DNA from: Chitinophagaceae bacterium
GTDB lineage: Bacteria; Bacteroidota; Bacteroidia; Chitinophagales; Chitinophagaceae
DNA length: 7,034 bases
NCBI GenBank assembly: GCA_947447815.1
Contig: CANFLJ010000105.1
Coordinates: 1-7,034 of the forward strand
Direction: 5' to 3'
Shown: piece after piece, positions 1 to 6,626 of the stretch
How the letters are laid out: every line of letters starts with the position of its first letter
Numbering within the stretch: position 1 is the stretch's first letter
The notes under the pieces: generated by a model
Database searches by the model: none
The model's input: the letters and a program-made list of their open reading frames with translations, nothing else
What the model was told of the DNA's origin: nothing
Translations under genes and position numbers: made by a program

Positions 1-228
1 ATCATTTTAGGTCCATTGGCTATACACTATTTGATGGCTACAGCAGAGAGTGAAATTGCTAAAAAACCAGTATTAGATACACAGATACAGTGGGGAGTTT
101 TCTTAACAATATTCTACCCTATTGTTATTGGTTTTATCCTGTTCGGTTTATATGCATTAGAAGGAAATTATGATCATGTTCCTGAGTCAAGTGCAGAAAT
201 TGATGATTATGATGTTAAGCCTTTGTAA
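1..228 (+). CDS. Small membrane protein, C-terminal part (5' end outside window)
   Basis: The reading frame is open from base 1 to the TAA at 226-228, giving 75 visible residues. The true start is probably left of the window, because the frame already encodes a hydrophobic stretch (IILGPLAIHYL) before the first ATG at 34. A second hydrophobic helix follows at about visible residues 29-51 (WGVFLTIFYPIVIGFILFG and onward). The tail is short and acidic (PESSAEIDDYD), consistent with two helices and a cytoplasmic or periplasmic acidic end. From memory it resembles small Bacteroidota membrane proteins (I believe the DUF6814 group) that often lie next to MFS transporters, but the upstream neighbour is not visible here. 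No catalytic residues can be recognised and the function is unknown. The hairpin terminator directly downstream suggests this is the last gene of its transcript. Confidence 0.7.
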   Translation: MILGPLAIHYLMATAESEIAKKPVLDTQIQWGVFLTIFYPIVIGFILFGLYALEGNYDHVPESSAEIDDYDVKPL

Positions 229-242
229 GAATAATTAATCTT

Positions 243-296
243 AGGATAGTCTCTTTATAGAACGAAATAGTATAAAGAGACTATCCTTATTTTTTT
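243..296 (+). terminator. Rho-independent terminator after the first gene
   Basis: A perfect 17-bp inverted repeat (243-259 pairing with 271-287) surrounds an 11-nt loop (260-270). It is followed by a T-rich tail ending in seven Ts (290-296). The orientation and T tract fit termination of plus-strand transcription leaving the gene at 1-228. The T tract ends 5 nt before the ATG of the next gene, so the structure also sits exactly where that gene's leader would be. It could therefore act as an attenuator for the downstream cluster. Confidence 0.85.
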
Positions 297-301
297 GCTA
301 T

Positions 302-517
302 ATGATAAGTAAGAAGAAAACATCTAAGCTAATCTTCATTGCTATATTGTTTCTATTATTATTCAGCTTCCCTTTTGTAAAGATGATGAATAAGGCTACT
401 TTCATTGGCCCTTTCCCGTTATTGTATTTTTATATAGTGTTCCTTTGGCTATTACTCATTCTTATCTTAGCCATTGTAGTAGAACGAAGAAAAAAAATAC
501 CTGCTGCTGATGAGTAA
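302..517 (+). CDS. 71-residue two-helix membrane protein, CbrX/DUF3311-like position
   Basis: The protein has a basic N-terminus (MISKKKTSK), a first hydrophobic helix at about residues 9-26, a short loop, and a second helix at about 38-60. It ends in a charged tail (VERRKKIPAADE). This size and pattern matches the small membrane proteins often encoded just upstream of sodium/solute symporter family genes, such as the DUF3311/DUF485 groups and CbrX ahead of cbrA in Pseudomonas. I place it by size and position, not by a clear sequence match. Its stop codon (515-517) overlaps the ATG of the symporter-kinase gene (510), an 8-nt overlap that suggests translational coupling. No Shine-Dalgarno sequence precedes the ATG at 302, and the upstream terminator leaves only 5 nt. 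A likely role is an accessory subunit, or a leader coupling translation of the kinase. Confidence 0.75.
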   Translation: MISKKKTSKLIFIAILFLLLFSFPFVKMMNKATFIGPFPLLYFYIVFLWLLLILILAIVVERRKKIPAADE

Positions 518-3212
518 GATAATTATTATACTTTGCTCAGTTTTATACTTGCTATCCTTGTTTGCAGTAGGGTATTATGCAGAAGTACGAGCAAGACTTA
601 AGAAGAGTATTATAAATAATCCCTATATATACTCTTTGTCATTAGCAGTATTCTGTACTGCCTGGACTTTTTTTGGAAGTGTTGGAAGAGCTACTTCTAC
701 GGGTGTTGAATTCCTGTTTATTTACATTGGCCCTACATTACTTGCTCCTCTTTTTATTTTATTGCTAAGAAAGATTATCAGAATATCCAAAACTCAACGG
801 ATTACCAGTATTGCTGATTTTATTTCTACCCGTTATGGAAAAAATATTTCTTTAGGCATTATTGTAACCCTACTTTGTGTACTGGGTATCATACCTTATA
901 TAGCGCTACAGTTGAAAGCAATTAGTAGTAGTATAGAAATACTGAATGGCACTATAAATCAATCAAAAAGTAACTTAAATATATTTCAGGATACAACCTT
1001 CTATATAGCCATGGGGCTTGCTGTATTTGTAATCCTTTTTGGAACCAGAAGTATCGATGCAACCGAAAAGCATGAAGGGATGGTTGCTGCTATTGCTTTT
1101 GAGTCTATCATCAAACTTATTGCTTTCACCACTGCTGGTTTATTTGTTACTTATTTTCTGTTTAATGGCTTTGGTGATATTATGCAAAAAGCTGCTGCAG
1201 ATAATCAGTTGAAACAGTTACTTACTTTTAAGAGTGGTAATATGTATTTTCAAACATTTGCATTGATGTTTCTTTCCATGATGGCGGTATTGTTTTTACC
1301 CAGACAGTTTCATCTTTCTGTAGTTGAAAATGTTCATGAAAGCCATTTAATAAAAGCAACATGGTTATTTCCATTATATCTTTTTGTTATAAATATATTC
1401 GTAATACCTATAGCTTTTGGAGGTGCACTCATCTTTCAAAATCATAGTATTAATCCGGACACTTATGTACTGGCTCTGCCCATGCACTCGGGTAATAAAT
1501 TTCTTGCTTTGTTGGTGTACATTGGCGGCTTCTCGGCTTCGAGTAGTATGATAATTGTTGAAACTATTGCGCTAGGTATTATGATCAGCAATCAGATTGT
1601 AATGCCATTATTACTGGCTATCAATAAGATAAAAATAAATCTTGATAAGAATATCAGTAGTATTTTACTATTTAATAGAAGAGCCAGTATTGTGGCAATT
1701 ATTTTCTTTGCATACTTGTACGATAAATTAATTGCAGAAAGGTATTCATTAGTTTCTATCGGGTTAGTTTCTTTTGCTGCAGTCGCGCAGTTTGCTCCCT
1801 GTATTATAGGTGGAATTTATTGGAAGCAAGCCAATAAAAAAGGGGCAGTGACTGCTATTCTTATTGGCTTCTCCGTATGGTTCTATACATTGATATTACC
1901 TTCTATTTCGGGTCCTTTGTTTGATAAAATTAATCATGAGGGACTCTTTGGCTTGAGCATTCTAAAACCTACTGCACTTTTTGGTTTAGATGGACTGGAT
2001 ATTGTTACCCACGGTTTTTTCTGGAGTATGTTTTTCAATGCTGTTGCTTTCATAGGAATTTCATTAGTTACCGAAAAAGAAACAGACGAGTTTTATCAGG
2101 CCGAAATGTTTGTAGACGTATTTAAATACTCCCGTCAATCGGCAGAGGATTCTATTGCTTGGAGGGGAACTGCTTACATACCAGATTTGAAAGTATTATT
2201 AAACAATTTTTTAGGTAAAGAAAGAACTGATGCTATTCTGAATAATTATGCTAAAAAGAAAAATATTAATATAAATAGTACCACTAAAGCAAATCCTGGC
2301 CTTGTAAATTTTTCGGAGAGAATACTTGCTGGTGCAATTGGTTCTGCTTCGGCAAGAATAATGATAAAAAGTGTAGTGAAAGAAGAAGAGCTGAGTATGA
2401 CTGAAGTGTTGAAGATTCTTCACGAAAGTCAGATGATGAAAGAGACCAATAAAGAACTTAGAAAAAAATCTAATGAACTTCAAAAGGCAACGGATCAGTT
2501 AAAGAATGCTAATGATCAGTTGAGGCAAATTGATGAGTTGAAAGATGAATTTTTGTATACAGTTACTCACGAACTCCGAACTCCGCTTACTTCTATCAGA
2601 GCCTTGAGTGAAATAGTGCACGATAATCCTGATTTACCCGATGAAATGAAGAGTGAATATCTGGGAGCAGTAATAAAAGAAACACAGAGACTAAGTTATT
2701 TAATTACACAGGTTCTTAATCTGGAACGTTATGAAAGTGGTAGAACAAAACTCAATATTTGTACAGTAGATATTGCTGCATTACTGTATAGTACGGTAGA
2801 AAGCGTGAAGACGCTGATTTCAGAAAAAGGAATTAAAATGGAATTTAGTATCCCTTTTACTATCCCGGCAGTAAAAGGAGATGTTGATTTGTTTAATCAG
2901 GTTTTTTACAACCTTATTTCCAATGCTGTTAAGTACGCCGAGAATACAATTACCATTAGTGTTCATTGTTTCAATGAAACCATGTTAATAGAAGTAAAAG
3001 ATGATGGCAAAGGCATTTCTTCAGAAGTTCACGAATTGATATTTGATAAGTTTTTTCAGGCAAAAAATCAGACACTTAAGAAGCCAGAAGGCAGTGGTCT
3101 TGGCCTTGCTATCTGTAAAAGAATTATTGAAATGCATAATGGTAAAATTTGGGTAGAAAGTGAAGTAGATCAAGGAGCCGCATTCAAAGTGGAAATTCCA
3201 ATAAATAATTAA
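510..3212 (+). CDS. Sodium/solute symporter-STAC-histidine kinase (CbrA/CrbS-like sensor)
   Basis: This is a 900-residue membrane sensor kinase. Residues about 1-520 form a sodium:solute symporter (SSS) domain with about 13 hydrophobic helices. It includes AWTFFGSVG (51-59), which looks like a TM2 signature, and the serine-rich GGFSASSSMIIVETIAL (339-355), equivalent to the sodium-site helix of CbrA-type proteins. Residues about 558-635 match the STAC linker domain that joins SSS to kinase modules, including FSERILAGAIGSASARI (601-617). A charged, probably coiled-coil segment (about 635-678) leads into HisKA with phospho-acceptor His687 in HELRTP. Glu688 and Thr691 complete the ExxT phosphatase motif. 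The ATPase domain is intact: N box NLISNAVK (801-808), G1 DDGKG (831-835), F box FDKFF (845-849), G2 GSGLGL (861-866). I see no PAS domain, which CbrA carries between STAC and HisKA. The start at 510 overlaps the preceding gene, and the partner fusion gene begins 24 nt after the stop. The ligand is probably a short-chain carboxylate, inferred from that neighbour; whether the SSS domain transports or only senses is unknown. Confidence 0.93.
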   Translation: MSKIIIILCSVLYLLSLFAVGYYAEVRARLKKSIINNPYIYSLSLAVFCTAWTFFGSVGRATSTGVEFLFIYIGPTLLAPLFILLLRKIIRISKTQRITSIADFISTRYGKNISLGIIVTLLCVLGIIPYIALQLKAISSSIEILNGTINQSKSNLNIFQDTTFYIAMGLAVFVILFGTRSIDATEKHEGMVAAIAFESIIKLIAFTTAGLFVTYFLFNGFGDIMQKAAADNQLKQLLTFKSGNMYFQTFALMFLSMMAVLFLPRQFHLSVVENVHESHLIKATWLFPLYLFVINIFVIPIAFGGALIFQNHSINPDTYVLALPMHSGNKFLALLVYIGGFSASSSMIIVETIALGIMISNQIVMPLLLAINKIKINLDKNISSILLFNRRASIVAIIFFAYLYDKLIAERYSLVSIGLVSFAAVAQFAPCIIGGIYWKQANKKGAVTAILIGFSVWFYTLILPSISGPLFDKINHEGLFGLSILKPTALFGLDGLDIVTHGFFWSMFFNAVAFIGISLVTEKETDEFYQAEMFVDVFKYSRQSAEDSIAWRGTAYIPDLKVLLNNFLGKERTDAILNNYAKKKNININSTTKANPGLVNFSERILAGAIGSASARIMIKSVVKEEELSMTEVLKILHESQMMKETNKELRKKSNELQKATDQLKNANDQLRQIDELKDEFLYTVTHELRTPLTSIRALSEIVHDNPDLPDEMKSEYLGAVIKETQRLSYLITQVLNLERYESGRTKLNICTVDIAALLYSTVESVKTLISEKGIKMEFSIPFTIPAVKGDVDLFNQVFYNLISNAVKYAENTITISVHCFNETMLIEVKDDGKGISSEVHELIFDKFFQAKNQTLKKPEGSGLGLAICKRIIEMHNGKIWVESEVDQGAAFKVEIPINN

Positions 3213-3236
3213 TTATATAATTAAATTCGAAATAGT

Positions 3237-5528
3237 ATGACAAAGATTCAACATAAAGTATTGGTGGTAGATGATGATCCATATATTTTAATGTCGCTCG
3301 AATTTTTGATGAAAAAGAATGGATATGATGTACTCATTGCCCGCAATGGTACCGAGGCATTAAATATTATTAATGCCGTTCCATTGCACCTGGTTTTGCT
3401 GGATATCATGATGCCGGATGTGGATGGATACGCTATATGTAAACACATCAAGGCAACTGAATCTCTTGCTGATATTAAAGTAATATTTTTATCTGCCAAA
3501 ACAAAGGAAGCGGATATTAAAAAGGGTTACGAATTGGGTGCAGATCTGTTTATAACAAAGCCGTTTAGTACACGTAATCTTATACAACAGGTAGAAGGAG
3601 TACTTACCAAAGTAAAGGAATCTAATAGAAGTATTTATCAGGAAGATTACTATAAAAGTATTAATAATGCAGAAGTATTCTGGAGAGAAAAAGCACTTGA
3701 TATAGAGTGGTTCGAGTTTCCTTCTACTATATTAACTAAAGAAGAAAATAATCTTTATCGTTGGTTTAAAGGAGGTAAGCTGAACACAGCTTATCTATGC
3801 CTGGACTATCATGTAAAGAATGGACGTGGCAATCAAACTGCCCTTATTTATGATTCACCTGTTACCAAAACAATCCGCAAGTATACCTATTCAGAATTGA
3901 CATCGGAAGTGGCAAAACTTGCTGGTGGATTAAGAAAATTAGGGATAGAAAAAGGAGACACTGTTGTGATCTATATGCCAATGATTCCGCAGGCTTTAAT
4001 GGCAATGCTTGCCTGTGCCCGTATTGGCGCGGTGCATAGTGTAGTGTTTGGTGGTTTTGCTCCTCACGAACTTTCTGTAAGAATTGATGATGCCGAACCA
4101 AAGGCTATTATCACATCTTCTTATGGAATAGAAATTGATAAAAAGATTGCTTACAAACCTTTAGTTGATCATGCAATTATGGAAGCTTATCACAAGCCAA
4201 GCCATGTAATAGTGTATCAGCGAGAAGGGTTGATGGCCTATATGGAAGAGGAAAGAGATGTGGATATGCAGCAGCTTATTCAAGAGTCGGAACCTGCTGA
4301 CTGTGTACTTGTAGATGCTATTGATCCATTATATATTCTATATACTTCTGGCACAACCGGTAAACCTAAAGGAATAGTAAGAGACAATGGTGGCCATGCT
4401 GTAGCGCTGAAGTATAGTATGAAAAGTATTTATAATGCCGACCCTGGCGATGTATTCTGGGCAGCCAGCGATGTAGGCTGGGTAGTAGGGCATAGCTATA
4501 TAGTATACGCTCCTTTATTGCAGGGTTGTACTACGGTGTTATTTGAAGGAAAGCCAGTAAAAACACCTGATGCAGGGGAATTCTGGAGAGTAGCGGCAGA
4601 GCATAAAGTAAAAGTGATGTTTACCGCACCTACAGCCATCAGAGTGATTAAAAAAGAAGATTCTGAAGGATTGTTATTCAAGAATAAAGACCTTTCTGCA
4701 TTGCAATATTTATTTCTTGCCGGCGAACGTTGCGATCCTGCAACACTGCATTGGGTAAGCGATTTGCTGGGCAAGCCAGTAATAGATCATTGGTGGCAAA
4801 CAGAAAGTGGATGGCCTATGTTGGGCATTATGCAAGGACTTGAAAAGATGACCTCCAAATCCGGCTCTGCAGGCAAACCTATCTGTGGTTTTGATATTCA
4901 GATTATAGAAGATGATGGTACCATTATCGAAAATGAAGAAGAAGGTTTTGTAACAGTAAAGCTTCCTCTGCCGCCTGGTTGTTTGCCTACTTTATGGAAG
5001 GATGATGACTGGTTTAAGCAATCATATCTTTATAAGTTTCCGGGTTACTATCTTACCGGGGATGGAGGCTATCGCGATAAGGAAGGATTCTTCCATATCA
5101 TGGGTAGAGTAGATGATGTAATAAATGTATCGGGACATAGATTGAGTACCGGTGAAATGGAGGAGATTATTTCGCATCACCCTGCTATTGCGGAGTGCGC
5201 TGTTATTGGTATTGCAGACCCTATTCGTGGACAACGTCCTATTGGTTTGTTTGTAATGAAAGACAATCACCACAATACAGAAGAAGAACTGGAGCATGAG
5301 CTGATATTGCTGGTACGAGATAAAATTGGTGCAGTAGCATTCTTTAAAACTGCGGTGCTGGTAAAAAGATTACCTAAAACGAGGAGTGGTAAAATTCTTC
5401 GCAAAACCATGCGTTTCCTGGCTGATGGCGTTCCCTTTACAGTTCCTTCTACCATTGATGACCCAATCATCTTAGACGAGATAAAAGAAGTGCTGGAAAA
5501 GAGAGGGGTTATCAATTCATCTTTATAG
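3237..5528 (+). CDS. Response regulator receiver domain fused to propionyl/acetyl-CoA synthetase
   Basis: This 763-residue protein is predicted to be cytoplasmic. Residues about 5-124 are a complete receiver domain: acidic pocket Asp12/Asp13, phospho-acceptor Asp56 in LLDIMMPDVDG, switch Ser86, Phe105 at the aromatic switch position, and Lys108 in TKPF. After about 12 linker residues comes a full acyl-CoA synthetase of about 625 residues, near the size of free-standing PrpE. It has the ACS N-terminal domain (about 137-195, NNAEVFWREKA), the P-loop YTSGTTGKPKG (369-379), HWWQTESGW (518-526), YLTGDGG with Asp609, hinge GRVDDVINVSGHR (623-635) with Arg624 and Arg635, and catalytic Lys719 in PKTRSGKILRK. 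Expected chemistry: short-chain acid + ATP + CoA gives acyl-CoA + AMP + PPi. WVVGHSY (415-421) and LAGERCD (494-500) are PrpE/ACSS3-type rather than classic Acs, which favours propionate. It lies 24 nt after the sensor kinase gene, with no Shine-Dalgarno. Direct phospho-control of the enzyme is inference; the fusion itself is read through one uninterrupted frame. Confidence 0.95.
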   Translation: MTKIQHKVLVVDDDPYILMSLEFLMKKNGYDVLIARNGTEALNIINAVPLHLVLLDIMMPDVDGYAICKHIKATESLADIKVIFLSAKTKEADIKKGYELGADLFITKPFSTRNLIQQVEGVLTKVKESNRSIYQEDYYKSINNAEVFWREKALDIEWFEFPSTILTKEENNLYRWFKGGKLNTAYLCLDYHVKNGRGNQTALIYDSPVTKTIRKYTYSELTSEVAKLAGGLRKLGIEKGDTVVIYMPMIPQALMAMLACARIGAVHSVVFGGFAPHELSVRIDDAEPKAIITSSYGIEIDKKIAYKPLVDHAIMEAYHKPSHVIVYQREGLMAYMEEERDVDMQQLIQESEPADCVLVDAIDPLYILYTSGTTGKPKGIVRDNGGHAVALKYSMKSIYNADPGDVFWAASDVGWVVGHSYIVYAPLLQGCTTVLFEGKPVKTPDAGEFWRVAAEHKVKVMFTAPTAIRVIKKEDSEGLLFKNKDLSALQYLFLAGERCDPATLHWVSDLLGKPVIDHWWQTESGWPMLGIMQGLEKMTSKSGSAGKPICGFDIQIIEDDGTIIENEEEGFVTVKLPLPPGCLPTLWKDDDWFKQSYLYKFPGYYLTGDGGYRDKEGFFHIMGRVDDVINVSGHRLSTGEMEEIISHHPAIAECAVIGIADPIRGQRPIGLFVMKDNHHNTEEELEHELILLVRDKIGAVAFFKTAVLVKRLPKTRSGKILRKTMRFLADGVPFTVPSTIDDPIILDEIKEVLEKRGVINSSL

Positions 5529-5551
5529 AGCAGTATTAATATTTAGCATTA

Positions 5552-5601
5552 TTCCATACATAAAAAAGACAGCAGTACTGCTGTCTTTTTTATGTATGGA
5601 A
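5552..5601. terminator. Bidirectional terminator, 50-bp perfect palindrome
   Basis: Two 25-base arms (5552-5576 and 5577-5601) are exact reverse complements with no spacer. In RNA the GC-richer core GACAGCA/TGCTGTC would pair around a GTAC loop, with A6 before it and T6 after it, so it reads as an intrinsic terminator on both strands. It sits between converging genes: 23 nt after the stop of the receiver-synthetase gene (plus) and 11 nt after the stop of the Bax-inhibitor-like gene (minus). Outer arms extend the pairing beyond the A/T tracts. Confidence 0.9.
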
Positions 5602-5612
5602 AGTTCTTAAAC

Positions 5613-6386
5613 TTATTTTCTGTTTGCAAAACGCATTAATAATTTAAGCATTTCTATGTACAACCAAACAATGGTAACTAATAGTCCGAAAGCACCATAC
5701 CATTCCATGTTTTTAGGAGCACCCATTTCTGCACCTTTTTCTATCATATCAAAATCCATGATCAGGTTTAATGCAGCAATTGCTACTACAAAAAGACTGA
5801 TACCTATACCCAATAATCCACCATCTTCAATGCTCATAAAACCTAATTGAACACCAAACAGACGAAGCAACATGGTTATGCCATAGAATATAGCAATACC
5901 AACTGTAGCAGATATTACAACAGATTTAAATTTCTCTGTTGCTTTAATAATTCTGAAACTGTACAGTAAATACATGGCTAAAGCTACACCAAAGGTTAAA
6001 CCTACAGCCTGTAGTACAATGCCTGGATATTTTTTGCTGAATGCATCATTTACAATTGCAGAAATACCACCTATAAATAAACCTTCCAGAATACCATAAG
6101 CCGGAGCAAGATAAGCTGCTGTGTTTGGCTTAAAGCTCATGATTAATGCAAGAATTAAACCACCGAAGATGCCAACCATCATTAAGATTTGCATCATTCC
6201 TGTGTTTTGCTCGCTGTATAAATGCCAGTTAAACGATGCTGCCCCTATCACCATCAGCATCAAAAAGCCGAATTTGTTGATAGTGCCACTAACGGTCATT
6301 ACACCAGATTGTGTATTGGTAAGGTTTGAACTACTTCCAAAAATCTTCTCTGATAATGTTGGATTACCTGAATTAAATAGTGCCAT
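5613..6386 (-). CDS. Bax inhibitor-1/YccA-like seven-helix membrane protein
   Basis: This 257-residue integral membrane protein has a polar N-terminus of about 35 residues and seven hydrophobic helices at about 36-53, 66-84, 91-112, 122-143, 154-177, 187-210 and 229-250. The segment AYLAPAYGILEGLFIGGISA (91-110) is characteristic of the bacterial Bax inhibitor-1-like group. Acidic residues near the end of helix 6 (Asp211, Asp213 in MDFDMIE) and Glu245 in helix 7 lie where the family's pH-sensing acidic pair, known from B. subtilis YetJ, is expected. Family members are calcium or proton leak channels or membrane-protein modulators; the role in this organism is not known. The ATG at 6386 is supported by an AAGGAAA Shine-Dalgarno-like run 4-10 nt upstream. 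It converges on the 302-5528 cluster and shares its terminator; no functional link to that cluster is evident. Confidence 0.92.
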   Translation of the reverse strand: MALFNSGNPTLSEKIFGSSSNLTNTQSGVMTVSGTINKFGFLMLMVIGAASFNWHLYSEQNTGMMQILMMVGIFGGLILALIMSFKPNTAAYLAPAYGILEGLFIGGISAIVNDAFSKKYPGIVLQAVGLTFGVALAMYLLYSFRIIKATEKFKSVVISATVGIAIFYGITMLLRLFGVQLGFMSIEDGGLLGIGISLFVVAIAALNLIMDFDMIEKGAEMGAPKNMEWYGAFGLLVTIVWLYIEMLKLLMRFANRK

Positions 6387-6626
6387 AATATTTCCTTTTT
6401 TTAAAATGTAAAATTAATTGTTTAAATATTTCTTTCCTTTACCGATTGTAAAAATAAACGTAAAATTAGTATTGCATATTACATTAACAAATTGACGAAT
6501 TATAGAATTAACGTATTAGCAATTAATACTTAATACAAGATAGTTCTTTCTAAAAGTAATAATACCCTATATTATCCATTTGTATTATGCTATATCCTCA
6601 CTCCTGTCTCCTACCTCCAGAAGTTC
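6387..6626 (-). promoter_or_regulatory. AT-rich intergenic leader upstream of the Bax-inhibitor-like gene
   Basis: These 240 bases separate two minus-strand genes and probably hold the promoter of the 5613-6386 gene. A Shine-Dalgarno-like AAGGAAA (minus strand, 6391-6397) is the clearest element. I did not find an exact Bacteroidota-type -7 box (TAnnTTTG) on the minus strand. The far end carries a short 7-nt repeat (listed separately). No strong terminator for the deacetylase-like gene was found; the best hairpin (6513-6518 with 6524-6529) is six AT-rich pairs only. Confidence 0.35.
6591..6618 (-). repeat. Degenerate 7-nt tandem repeat, four units
   Basis: Read on the minus strand from 6618 down to 6591 the units are GGAGGTA, GGAGACA, GGAGTGA and GGATATA, each beginning GGA with the seventh base A. 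The run starts 8 nt past the stop codon of the deacetylase-like gene. It is short and imperfect, so it may be a small repeat remnant or chance purine bias. Confidence 0.4.

Noticed and set aside
2211..2483. Open frame on the minus strand inside the sensor kinase gene
   Set aside because: It lies fully within the well-supported kinase frame and its translation shows no recognisable domain; it is an antisense shadow. The minus-strand frames within 3248-5515 are the same kind of shadow of the fusion gene.
3209..3224. 16-bp perfect palindrome (TTAATTAT/ATAATTAA) between the kinase and fusion genes
   Set aside because: It is made only of A and T, has no loop and no T tract, and overlaps the stop codon; such palindromes arise easily in AT-rich DNA. 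It is not supported as a terminator, so the two genes are still treated as co-transcribed.
3237..3660. Possibility that the receiver and synthetase are two genes merged by a frame error
   Set aside because: The frame is continuous, the linker has no start codon, the receiver is joined by a short plausible linker to an intact ACS N-terminal domain, and there is no leftover stop or intergenic sequence.
6121..6411. Plus-strand open frames across the Bax-inhibitor-like gene (also 5656-5850)
   Set aside because: They are antisense to a gene with a clear family signature and seven coherent helices; their hydrophobic look simply mirrors the membrane gene.
6513..6529. Small hairpin (GTATTA/TAATAC) in the 6387-6626 spacer as a terminator
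   Set aside because: Six AT-rich base pairs with no following T run on the minus strand are too weak to call.
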